The position numbers were made by a program, and so were the translations under genes. From positions 124,390,337 through 124,454,336 of the forward strand of contig CM067083.1 in NCBI GenBank assembly GCA_034008185.1: a stretch of DNA of 64,000 nt. The letters are read 5' to 3'. The notes beneath the pieces were generated by a model. That model was given only the letters and a program-made list of their open reading frames with translations. It was not told the DNA's origin and ran no database searches. Below, piece after piece: positions 12,701 through 24,700 of the stretch (within the stretch, counting starts at the first letter, position 1; the number at the start of each line of letters is the position of its first letter). The stretch is from Gorsachius magnificus (Eukaryota > Chordata > Aves > Pelecaniformes > Ardeidae).

Positions 12701-15700
12701 CAGGGTTTCACCACCCTCATTGTAAAGAATTTCTTCCTTAGATCCAGGCTAAACCTACCCTGGTTTAGTTTAAAACCATCCCCCCTTGTCCTGTCCCAGC
12801 TGGCCCTACTAAAAAGCTTGTCCCCCGCTTTCCTCTGGGCCCCCTTGAAGCCCTGAGCGGCCGCACTCAGCTCTGCCCGCAGCCTCCTCTGCTCCAGGCT
12901 GAACACCCCCAACTCTCCCAGCCTGGCCTCAGAGCAGAGGGGCTCCAGCCCTCAGATCATTTTAGTAGCCCTCCTCTGGCCCCGCTCCAACAGCTCCATG
13001 TCCTTCTTGTGCTGAGGGCTCCCGAGCTGGACGCAGGGCTCCAGGGGAGGTCTCCCCAGAGCAGAGCAGAGGGGCACAATCCCCTCCCTCGACGCTGGCC
13101 ATGCTTCTCCTGATGCAGCGCAGGGTAGGGTTGGCTTCTGGGCTGCCAGCACCCATGGCCGGCTCATGCCCAGCTTTTCATCCATCAGCGCCCCCAAGTC
13201 CCTCTCGGCAGGGCTGCTCTCCATCCTCTCTTCCCCCAGCCTGTACTGATACTGGGGGTTACCCCGACCCAGGTGCAGGACCTTGCACTTGGCCTTGTTG
13301 AACCTCATGAGGTTCACACAGGCCCACCTCTCCAGCCTGTCCAGGTCTCTCTGGATGACATCTCATCCTTCTGGTGTGTCAACTGCACCACTCAGTTTGG
13401 TGTCGTCTGCAAACTTGCTGAGGGTGCACTCGATCTCGCTGTCTAAGTCACTGATGTATATATTAAACAGCACCGGTCCCAGTACGGACCCCTGAGGGAC
13501 ACCACTCGTCACCGGTCTCCATCTGGACATTGAGCCATTGACCACTACCCTCTGGATGCGGCCATCCAGCCAGTTCCTTATCCACCGAACAGTCCACCCA
13601 TCAAATCCATAGCTCTCCAATTGAGAGAGAAGGATGTTGTGGGGGACCGTGTCAAAGGCTTTGCAGAAGTCCAGATAGATGACATCCATTGGTTTTCCCT
13701 TGTCCACTGATGCTGTCACACCCTCATAGAAAGCCACTAGGTTCGTCAGGCAGGACTTGCCCTTGGTGAAGCCATGCTGGCTATCTCGAATTATCTCCCT
13801 GGCCTCCATGTGCCTTAGCATAGCTTCTAGGAGGATCTGTTCCATGATCTTCCCAGGCACAGGGGTGAGGCTGACAGGTCGGTAGTTCCCAGGGTCTTCC
13901 TTTCTACCCTTTTTGAAAATTGGCACAATGCTTCCCTTCTTCCAGTCCCCAGGGACTTCACCTGGATGCCATGGCTTTTCAAATATCATGGAGAGTGGCT
14001 TGGCGACTACATCGGCCAATTCCTTCAGGACTCTGGGACGCATCTCATCAGGTCCCATGAACTTATGTGCATTCAGGTCCCTCAGGTGGTCACAAACCTG
14101 ATCGTCTCCTACAGCAGGAGGGGTTTTGCCCTCCCGGTCCCCCTCATGCCATCCATCAACTCGGGAGGGATGAGGAGAAAGGTTGCCATTGAAGACTGAG
14201 GCAAAAAAGTTGTTGAGTACCTCAGCCTTCTCCTCATCTGCTGTTACCAGCTTGCCGGTCTCGCTCATCAGCGGGGGTACGCTTTCTTTAACCATCCTTT
14301 TCCGGCTGATATACCTGTAGAAACCCTTCTTGTTATTCTTTGCATCCCTGGCCAAGTTTAGCTCCAGCTGCACCTTGGCCTTCCTGACCCCATTCCTACA
14401 CAACCAGACCGCGTCCCTATACTCTTCCCAGGATGCCTGTCCCTGCTTCCACTGCCTGTGCCGTTCCCTCTTCCTCCTTAGTTTGACCAGCATCTCTCGT
14501 CTCAGCCATGCCGGTCTCTTCCCTTCTTTGCCCGATTTCTTACACCTAGGGATCAAGAGCTCTTGCGCTCTGTGGATCACATCCTTAAAGATCTGCCAGC
14601 TCTGTTCTGTTCCCCTGCCCCTGAGGACACTTCCCAGGGAGTCCTTCTGACTATCTCCTTGAGGAGCTGGAAGTTTGCTTTTCTAAAATTCAGGGTCCTG
14701 ACTGTACTCTTTGTTCTTCCCATTTCCCTCAGGAGCATGAGCTCTACCAGTGTGTGATCACTGCAGCCCAGGCTGCCTCCGATCTTGACATCTCTGTATT
14801 CGCATTAGATAGGACAAGAAATCATGGGCTTGAATTGCCGTGATGGAGACACAATGTGGACACCAGCAAAATCCAATGCTACAGATAATTAATTCACTGC
14901 TGGAATAGCTTGCCTAGGGGTGCAGTGTCCATCGCTGGAGTTTTTTGAGAACAGGTTCACCAAGCACTTGTCAGGAATGGTTTAGGTAAAGTGAATCCTG
15001 CCCAGTGGTAGGAGGTGAACTAGCTCAGTGTTTCTCAACCTTTTCACGCTTAAGGACCATCCAACCTTTTGGGAAAGCAGAACAGGTTGCCTTGTGCGGC
15101 ATTGCCGCAGTGGTTTTCCTTTACAGCCAAATGACCATTAGATTAAACTTTGGATGCTCATTGTTTATTTTATTCTTCCTGATTTTATTTGCATGCATTC
15201 AGGGACTATGTGCATTTAGTTATTTTTTTCCACCAGTTGTGCCACAGAACATCTTTGAAGTCTCCCAGGCTGTTGCGGTCCAGAAAACACAGGTTGAGAA
15301 GCAATGAACTAGCTGACCTTGAAGGGATTGAATTTCTCTGTTTCTGTGCTGCTGGGCAGCCCCACAGGGTGTGGGACTGGCTGTGCTGTCACCTGCAGTA
15401 TCCAAGACATGCGACGGGACCCTCTACAATTTTTTGTCTGTCTCAGATCGCGCTCAGCTCCGCAAGGTATTATTGCTGCACAGGGTGGAAGCAGAGGTGG
15501 TGTGTAGTGGCAGCAGACCACCTGCCTGACATGGCTGTTCCCATGCATGAGTATTTGCAGGCTTTGATCCTGCTGGAAGCATCTGTGATTAATTTCCTTC
15601 ACGCCAACTCCTTTACCCAAATATTATCCAGATATGTATAAAAGAAAAATTGTGCTGCTGTCTTGCAGTTGAAACCCTTTTGATGGTCAAACTGTGAAAG

Positions 15701-18700
15701 GGTTAACATCTCTCTGTTAATTTTTCTGTTTTATTCTAGTTGTTTATTGCACCCAGGGCAGATGCCTTGACGTGCTGCCTCTCAGCCTCCCTTTCTGCTG
15801 TGTTCTGGAAGCCAAAAATTCCTCCCATTAATTTAAAAAACATAAAAGCATTTTGCTCTACCTTAATGCTCAGTGCTGTCATGCTGACACGCAGGTTAAT
15901 AAGTTGACAATGAAGCTGGGGTTGAACTTGTAGATTAAGACACCTAAGCTTCAGTGTCTCCAGGTGATCTGAGCGTCTCAGCTTCCGTTATAGCCAAATG
16001 AGATGTAGACAAGTCAGGGGAGCCCAGACAGTGATTAAACTCACCCTGTGGGCTACATCTTCTGCTAGTAATTTATATGGCACATCTGAGTGTTCCCAGG
16101 TACTGGAGCTTGCTCGTCCACACTAGGAAATTGTTAGCACACTCCCTGGTGTGATTTTGGCCTGGGCCTGTAGCACTGTTCCAGACGTTGTTCAGATACA
16201 ATTTGGGCATTAGCCTGGGCCAGGAACCATGCCAAATAAACTGTTTGGATCCAGCCACCTTGTTTTGAAGGGTAAGAGGATGATAGTGTGGACATATGCA
16301 TTATCTACCTCTTGGTCTCATTATCTACCTCTCATGTCATGGCAGATACGATACAGGCATTGCAGACACCTGCAATGCCTGTACTGTACAGGCTTTGCCA
16401 GACAACTCCACCCTTGGAGTGGCACCTCTAGGCTTTCAGGATACCCCACAAGACAGGGCACTGGTCTTTGGGCAGCTGAACCCCCCGGTCCCTGTGCACC
16501 ACAGACCCCCACCTATAGACACCTCTTCACCCAGGAGCTGACTCCATGCTAGGTGCCAAGGTGCAGGAGCAACAGCTCCTGCTCAGGGGTGCTTCTTGTC
16601 ACCCAGATGCAAGCTTGCCTTCCTCAGCAGTCTCCCCACGAGTCTCCTCTTGCAAAATTTCAGGATTAATTGTTTAACTACATTGGTGAAAGTAAAAAGG
16701 AAGAGATCCCAGTGACTAGGTGCTAATTGCTGACAAGGAGCAACTTGGCAGCAGAGATGTTTAAGATTTTGTGGGGTGGAGTAGTATATCTTAGGGATAC
16801 CAGGTGTCTGCCTGCTTCATCCCTTCTCTTCTCACCCAGGTCCTGGGTCTCCAACAAATCCCTTCATCAGGATGGGGAGAAGATGGCTGGGGAGGGAGGG
16901 AAAAGTTGCTTCTCTCTACGTGAATCACCTCCATCTACTTGCAAGCGTTCTGCAAAGGAGCCTCGTTGAGTAGCGAATTTGGTCCAACATTTGCAGAGCA
17001 CAGGGATGTCTGCGTGTGATTGTGAACTCATGTAGATATGCTGGTTGGGACATGAGGGTTATGTCCCATTTCGGTGGCTAATTCAAGTCTTTAAAACAAC
17101 CTGTCTCTTACGGCAGAGAGGGGCCTCTTTATGTTAAGCAGCAGAGCCTCTGTACTTTGGCGCTGAGGTCCCGGGCTCTCCCCTTAGTGTCAGGCTGCAT
17201 TATTTGTGTGTGTGCACTCATGGATTAATTGTAAACCGATCGCAGAAGCTTTGACTGAGCACTGTGCATTGCCAGCGTAACCTTATGTCATACAGTCCCT
17301 GGGGAGACATTGTTCGCCAGGGCTCCGGGAAAGGCACAGAAAAGGGAAAAAATGTTCCTAGCTGTGGATAGAGAAGGTGCAGCACCTTGAAAAGGGGAAT
17401 CCGGTCCAACTGGTTGGGTTGCTGTAATCAGATGCAAGGGAAGGAACTGTGGAGAAAGGCAGCCAAATGTAGGATAGGGACATGCTTGTTAATACTGGAA
17501 AAGAGACAAATTATGCCTGCTTAACTACTTGGCTGCTGCTGAATGTGGCGGTGAAGAAGCTGTGTGTTCCCATGCTCTCGACTGTGTGGTGCTGATTTCA
17601 ATGGAGTTTCCCTTGCAGAGTAAGCCCAGGCTGAGGATGCTGTTTTGCTCTATTGCAAAACCCGTGGCAGCATGGGAAGAGTTAAATAGGAGCAAATATT
17701 CTGTCTCCTCTAAAGAGAAGCTAGGTTTGCTTTGATTAGTTCACTTAATCTCTTGGTGTGGAAGTGAGTAAGCCAGTTACCCCCTCGTCTCTGGAACTTA
17801 CATGGGAGAAATTTATCTTTGCAAATGGGTGATTGTGGATAGGTTTAATGAGAAGTTGATGTAGCGGTGATCATGAATGGGGAGTCTGTGCAGCAGCAGG
17901 TTTCCCCCATCGTCGTGTGACAGAGAAAGCCTTTCATATCAAGCTGGGGGTGAGAAGGGAACAGGCAGAACCTCCCCTGTCCCCCTCCAGTACACCTTCG
18001 TCTGATTTCATTCTTGTTTCTAAGCCCCAACTCCGAAGGTCCTGCTTCAGTTTTTCCTTAGTACTCCATTAGAGGTGAAAGTTATATGCAAAACAGGGAT
18101 GGGAGGGACAGGGTGTACGCCTTAATTCACTGTCTGTGTCTGGGAAGGCATGGACGTTTGGGAGCTTTCTTCTACTTGGCCTCTGGGATCTCAGGAATGC
18201 CAATTCCACCCCTTTCTTCTTGCTGACCTTCTTGAAGGTCTTGCAGAGGTGTCTGCAAGAAGGAGAAGAGCTATTTACTTCTTAGAGTTCATTCTTCACT
18301 ACTGGACTTAAATACAGCCAAGTAAAAATAAAGGAAGGAACAAAGAGTTCTTTTAAATCATCTGGAAGGAAATTACTTTTCAATTACCTTTCATCTGCAC
18401 AGTATATTTTAAACTATTATTCTGCCAGTCCTCCACTTGACCATAGATTTTTGGGGGTGAAGCTGAGAAAAAAAATAATCCGAATTTCTAGTCTGTTTTT
18501 TTCGGAAAGAGAAAGGAAAGGAGACTGGACATTAAACCATTTACCCACAATAATTTAAAAAAAAATGGGAAGAAATGCATGCTTTTTCTCATTATTTTTT
18601 AATTTTTGGAGGTCACATTTAAATGGGGATTTCAAATGCCGCTGAGGTTAATTGCAAAAATGAATGTGCTGTGATTTGACCTGTGGAGAACAAGTTGTCA

Positions 18701-21700
18701 GCTTGGGAAGCTGGCGTCAGGAAACAGTCCTGTGTGCGAGTTCTGGGGATGGCCAACGTGTGAGAAAGACACAAACAAGGAAAAGCAGCATTCCCCAAAC
18801 GGGGGAATTCCCCAAAAAGTTGCCGTTTTCCCTTTGAAAGGAAGGTGAGTTTAGGTCGAGGCTGCTCTTGCTGTGCTAGGAAGGAGGATGAAGTGGGATT
18901 TCTCCAAAATCCGTGTTTCACCTACAGGAAGCCATCTTTAACTGTGCCGTTCTGCTGCCCGCAGTTCCCACCGGGGATTCCTGCCGATCCTGCCTGCAGC
19001 CACCGTGGTCCCCTGACATTTCTTCCCTCCTGGTACTCTGCGCTGCCCTTGCAGCCAGGACTGCTCTTGCAGGTTTGGAGACAGATTGAACAGATTGTGG
19101 TGATGAGGTCAGTCTGCTCCCAGGAAATTCCTGCTGACGGGGCCCTTTCCATCCTCGGCTATCAACGCAAGTTAAACACCAGCTACCGCCACCGTTGCTC
19201 CCTGTTTACACAGCTCTGCCCCACTCTGCTCAACGCAGCGTTGTTGTTGCCATCGTAGCAAAGCCATACATGCTTGTGTGGTTACCTAAATGCTCGTTCC
19301 TTCCCACAACTGTTTGCATCCTCCTCTTTAGATACCTGTCATAAGCCTAGAAATGCTACAGAAAATCTTTGTTACGGTGCTGCTGGATCTGTGCCACAGG
19401 ATTTCCTTGTGAGACATTGGCAGCTGATTTAGTTTGTCTTTGCTCCACTTCTGTGTAGTGGGGATTTCTCTCCTGTGCAGTGGGATTGTGAGAATAAATG
19501 CTTGACAAATTGTGGGGCGCTCAAATATTGCAGAAGCAGGGCCCATAGAAGTGTCAGCATAGACGAGGAATCAGCAGTGAACTCATTGTAATATGGGACC
19601 TGATCCTGTAAACAAACATCTGAGTCTCCGCCTTTCCATGAGTAAAGCCAAGTCTCAGAGCTGGTCCCAGGTGCAAAGAGTCTTGTGAGCGTGAGTGTGT
19701 CCTGGACTAGGCCATCCTGGATCCTTTGAGGATTGTAAATCATACGTTACGTGGCTTCAGAGTTTCTTTTAATGTAGCCTCTCCATTTCTTCCCCGTTCC
19801 TATGTGCTTTGCTCTTGAATGAGTCACCAGAAGCTGCTGCTTATGCACTTTCCCTTGCCCTAAATGTGTGCTTTATTTTAAGAAGCTGAATCTCCGGTTT
19901 CTCAGAACCTGAAACTCCTTTTTTCAGTTTGACAAGTGGACAGATGGTCAGAGGCGGAGGATCCTGGTGGACCTGTTGGAACGCTGCTCCCCGTCACAGC
20001 AGAAATTCTGTGCCAAGCAGCTACAGGATCGAGTCCCCACCGAGGCTCTAGATTTTACCACAAGGCTTCCTAGAGTCCTGTCTTTATACATCTTTTCCTT
20101 CCTGGACCCACGGAGCCTCTGTCGATGTGCACAGGTAAAAAAAACCAACACGTACCTAAGGTTCGGAAAGTCAGGTCAAGCTAGTTAAAAAAAAAAAAAG
20201 GAAACAGCACTAGTTTTTGGCAAAGCCGTACCAGTGCTGTTCTTCATAACGCAAGGATGTTTTCTGACTTGGCAGCCTGGGGCCAAATGCTTAGTGACGC
20301 TTGTATGAGATTGAATGCAACACTTCCACAGATCCTAAATTAAGCCAGATTGGCCAAGATTTACAAAAGCGAAGAGTAATTTTAAATGCTCAGCTCTAAG
20401 GCATTTAAAATGTGGCACTTCACAAGACTGATTCATCCCAAGAAGGAGGCCTGTTACTTTCTGAAAATCACGTTCTTTTAAAGTACCTTGTTCTGTGTGC
20501 AGAATCATTAAAAATTGGCTTATGCTAGTTGCAGAGAACTGCACACGATGCTTTAAGAAAACCTGATCCTTTAAAATGAATGTAAAGTGTTAGATGTGGA
20601 GAAGCAGAGAAGTTTCAGATGTGCTTTTGAGCACAGTGGTTAAGATTCCAAAAACATGTTTGCATGAGATGAAGTGCTATGAGGTGATGCCCAAAGTAGT
20701 TCTGAATGAGTACGTTCAGATATTGGTGACATTATTACGGCACTAACGCAGGAGTCCATATAATACGACAAATATATCAAAATCTCAGCTTGTTTAAAGC
20801 TTTCTCTAGTGTCTTTCTCCAGCGTTTCTTGGTTTATGTGGATGCAGTTCACACTATTCATTCACAGGCAGGGAGAAGACAGTTTAGAAAATAAATTACT
20901 TACGAAGGAAAGTCTTTACAGTGCTACTTGTGTCATATCACTGGACAGCTGCTCTTATAAGCACGGCAGTGCCAAGAGATGATGTTTGTCCTTAGGCTGG
21001 AAGAAGCATTGCACACAAGGTGACCATGTGAGGGACTATAACAGCAGAACACACATAGGGAGAAAGTGTTCAGAACGGGTCTGTCAGACTTGGGGAGTTT
21101 ATCGATGCAGTTTTCTCAGTGGAAACAAAGGGTTTATTCCAACTACTGTATGCTTATGGAGTAGAAGTGCAGGAAGTTGCCCCAAACAAGCTGAAATTTT
21201 TCCTCTTGGCCCGTGACTTTTGGAATATTTCACCCTGTGCTGGAGATCAGCTAACACTTAGGCACTGAGCTCATCATGAAGACCTTGAATGGTTTAAATG
21301 GTTTAATGAAAGGTTTAAATGGAGCAGAAACAGTGCTGAAGATTTGTGCTAATTTAAGGACATAGGGGAGTTAAATCACCAGCGTCGAAGTCTCTATCTG
21401 CACTCTTGGATGCTTGAAACCCCAAGGTTTTCAACTTACTGGTCGTTCACAGGTGAGCTGGTACTGGAAGTACCTGTCTGAACTGGATCAGCTCTGGATG
21501 CTGAAATGCCTACGCTTTGGCTGGTACATCAACTTTTCTCCAACCCCCTTTGAGCAAGGCATCTGGAAGAAACATTACATTGAGATGGTGAAAGAGCTGC
21601 ATGTCACGAGACCAAAGGTACATACCTACCACCTCTAGAGATGTTTGGGGCCAGTGGGAAAACTGGACTGGTCGGGTGCCTAATTCCTTTGCCTCTATCT

Positions 21701-24700
21701 TGCTGTCATCTCCCATTAGTAAAATGGAAGATACATAATTTTAAATTAGAACCTAAACTCATGTGTTGCCATGCTCTCTACTTTCCCATCACCCATCCCT
21801 GGTAGGGGGGAAGTGAAAATCTCACTGCCTAGGAGAAGCAGTCACCACTGCTATCCTTTCAGGGTGTTCTCTAAATCTCCCTCTCCAGCACTCAAGGCTT
21901 TTCCCTTCTCTTTTTCCCCAGTTTATAGGGTATATGATAGCTTGCCTCAATCTGATAAGCAGAGGTGGGGTACCCAGCATCACCCCCACTGACATTTCAG
22001 AGTCAGTTTATCTGGTGGAAAGGAAAAAAACCCTGTTATAGCCCTTGGTGTTGTCTCTTTCTCTCTTCTTCAAAGGTGGCAAGGCTGTTTTGGGAAGGTG
22101 GAGCATTACGCAGTAGCCATTGCTTTTTCTCATTGGTACCATGCCTGGTTTGCAGGGCTGTGAGGGTGGGATTCCTCTGCCCTGAAATCAAAACTCAGCC
22201 CTCTAATTTTAACCTAACTCCCACGTAGGTTCTCTCTGTAGTCAACAGAGAGAAGCCAAAGCATCTCAAAAGCAGTTCAGCTCCACTTTATACAGATTTT
22301 GGGACATGAGCCATGACATGCACTGTCAGGGTGCCTATTTCTGGCCACTGCTCATAGTGGAGCCTAGAGAGACTAATTTTGAGTTAATACCTAAGTCTAA
22401 AGTTAGGTAAAATAAATCTCACTTTCATTATAGGCTAAAATTTATTTTCTTCTTTTCTTCTCTCTTGTTAGACCCCTTCAAAGGATGAGTTTGTAGTTAT
22501 TGATGTGCAACCAGTAAGAAGCAACATCCCAGAGGGAAAACTTTCTGTGCTAGGAAGGAGGACAAACAGGGAGAAAAAAGAGCTCCCACCGTGGCGTTCA
22601 TCAGACAGGCATCCTACAGACACCATCCGATTCAACTACCTCGACAACTACGATCCCATCGAGCAGGCTAGGCAGGCGTAAGAGCTTGATCTCTTCCCTT
22701 TTGCTTTTTCTGCAGCGTGGGGTATGTTTGTGTCCTCTACAAGCTCGCTCTGCCTGTGCTCCAAGCTGCCTGGAAGCCTTGTAGTTCAGCAACCTGGTTG
22801 CAAACCCACTTTGCTGCTCTTCTGGCTTTTCTTGGATTGATCTTGGTCCTGTTGTCGTTGCAGCTGTGCTACTTTGTGCCCTTTCAGTGCAGAGCATGGG
22901 CACAGCTTGTTAGTGTCTGCCTACAATAGGTTGTAACTGCTGGGAACGTTACACAGCTGTAATGGGAAGAATCAGGACTAAGAGTTTGTTCAAGAGTTTT
23001 TAAACAAAGCTGTAAGGTTGAGAGGAATCTGCGGGGTTTGCATAGAAAAGGAAGAATGAATTAATTTTGATGAAATATACTTCTATCACTTCAATGATCT
23101 TCTGGCTGAAAAGGGATTTAGATGATTAAATGGGAGCTCAGGTGTAAGAGTATGTATGTACTATATAGAACATTTAAGTAATTAATAGGTTTTGTGTCTA
23201 CACTGCCTGGGATAGACTGCCTAGATCCATCACTTCTTGGGCTCCCAGGATTATCTGGGAAGCAACTGGCAAAAGAAAGGCATTTCCACCCCGCAGTATA
23301 GTTTTGCACATTGACTTGTGTTACTGCCCTGTGTTTTCCTTTGGCACATCTGGCATCAGATATTTTCAGAATCTTAGATCTGTGGTCAAATTTCTGCACA
23401 TTAACAAGCACCAGTAGGAGCAATAGGAAGGAGGCTGCGGCAGTCACCTCTGTGCAGTGTTTGGCCCATTTCTTGTTTAAATCTGTTAGTACCACCTCTC
23501 GTTTTTCATGGGCTCACAGCAGTTACCTCAATTCAACTGATGTGCAGCTGTAACTTGTGAAACTGGTAATACTATCATTAATCTGAGCCTGGCAAACAGC
23601 TAATGGATTAGCTTGACCGTTGCCAAGTTCCTGTGCAAGTCCCTGTGAAAAGGACTGCACAGATTCTCACCCAACCAAATGTGCAGAGAGGAGGAGATTC
23701 CTCTTTGCTGTGCCAACAAAAACCTTGGGAACCAATTGAGCCCCGATGAAAGTATCCAGACTGTACTTTAAGTAAATAACTGATAGAGCTGAGATTAGCC
23801 CTGTGCACAGGAACAATCAACCCATGAATTCCCCCAGCCGAGTGATTATTTGGCTAAGCAGTCATGCACTCGCGTAGGCTCTTTCTCAATGTGATTAACT
23901 TTGCTGGACCCACCACTCCTCCGGGGTGTTCCACAAAGTTCCCAGTGTCTGAGCAACAGCCTTTTATGAATCATTTTTTTAATCCGCGTCCCCTAGTCCT
24001 AGGATACTGCAGTACTTCAAAGAGCTTTCCAGTTTCCACCTCACCCTCTTTCTGTGGTATGTTTCCAAACTCTAGCACCATTCTGGTAGAGTTTGTTGAG
24101 ACTTTTAACTAAATATTGTGACAAAATGCCTCTTGTTGCAAATAGACGTCCTGATTTTATTTTTCAGCTGTGCTAAATGTTTCTATGTAGCAGCTCCCAA
24201 AGGTTTCGGTGAAGTTTAGGGTTCCCTTGTGCTGGCCATGACCCAGTGTCAAAAGTGGGACACGTCTTGTTTGAAGAATTTAAAAGTTGCTTGTTGCAGC
24301 ATTGAGCTGTAGATGCAGCTGACAACCAGATGCAAATGATTCTGAGTTGCTAATGATACAGTAAGCACAGTGACTGTTTTCTTCTCCTAAGTGAGATTTG
24401 AGCCTCTATCCATTTGTGCAATGGAGAATATTTTAATGCCTAGTGTTCTAGCAAATCTAGCATTTATCCCTAATTATAGAGGATTATTGCAAGGAGAGAA
24501 ATGGATCCTATGAGATTTGCTTGTTTATCAAGAATGTCCCTTTAATATCACTTAAGCTGAAAGTAATTGCTAGTGTGTAGTCTCGTCTGTAATGATTATT
24601 CAGCAACGCAGGTGTGCCATTTCAGGTGCTGACCCAGCTTCCCACTCGCATAATGACATTCTGGTGCTTCTTTTCTGTGGACGCATTGCTGACAAAGTCC

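Noticed and set aside
15189..15641. 150-codon + strand ORF
   Set aside because: It starts inside the hAT element and crosses the LINE end; no protein similarity.
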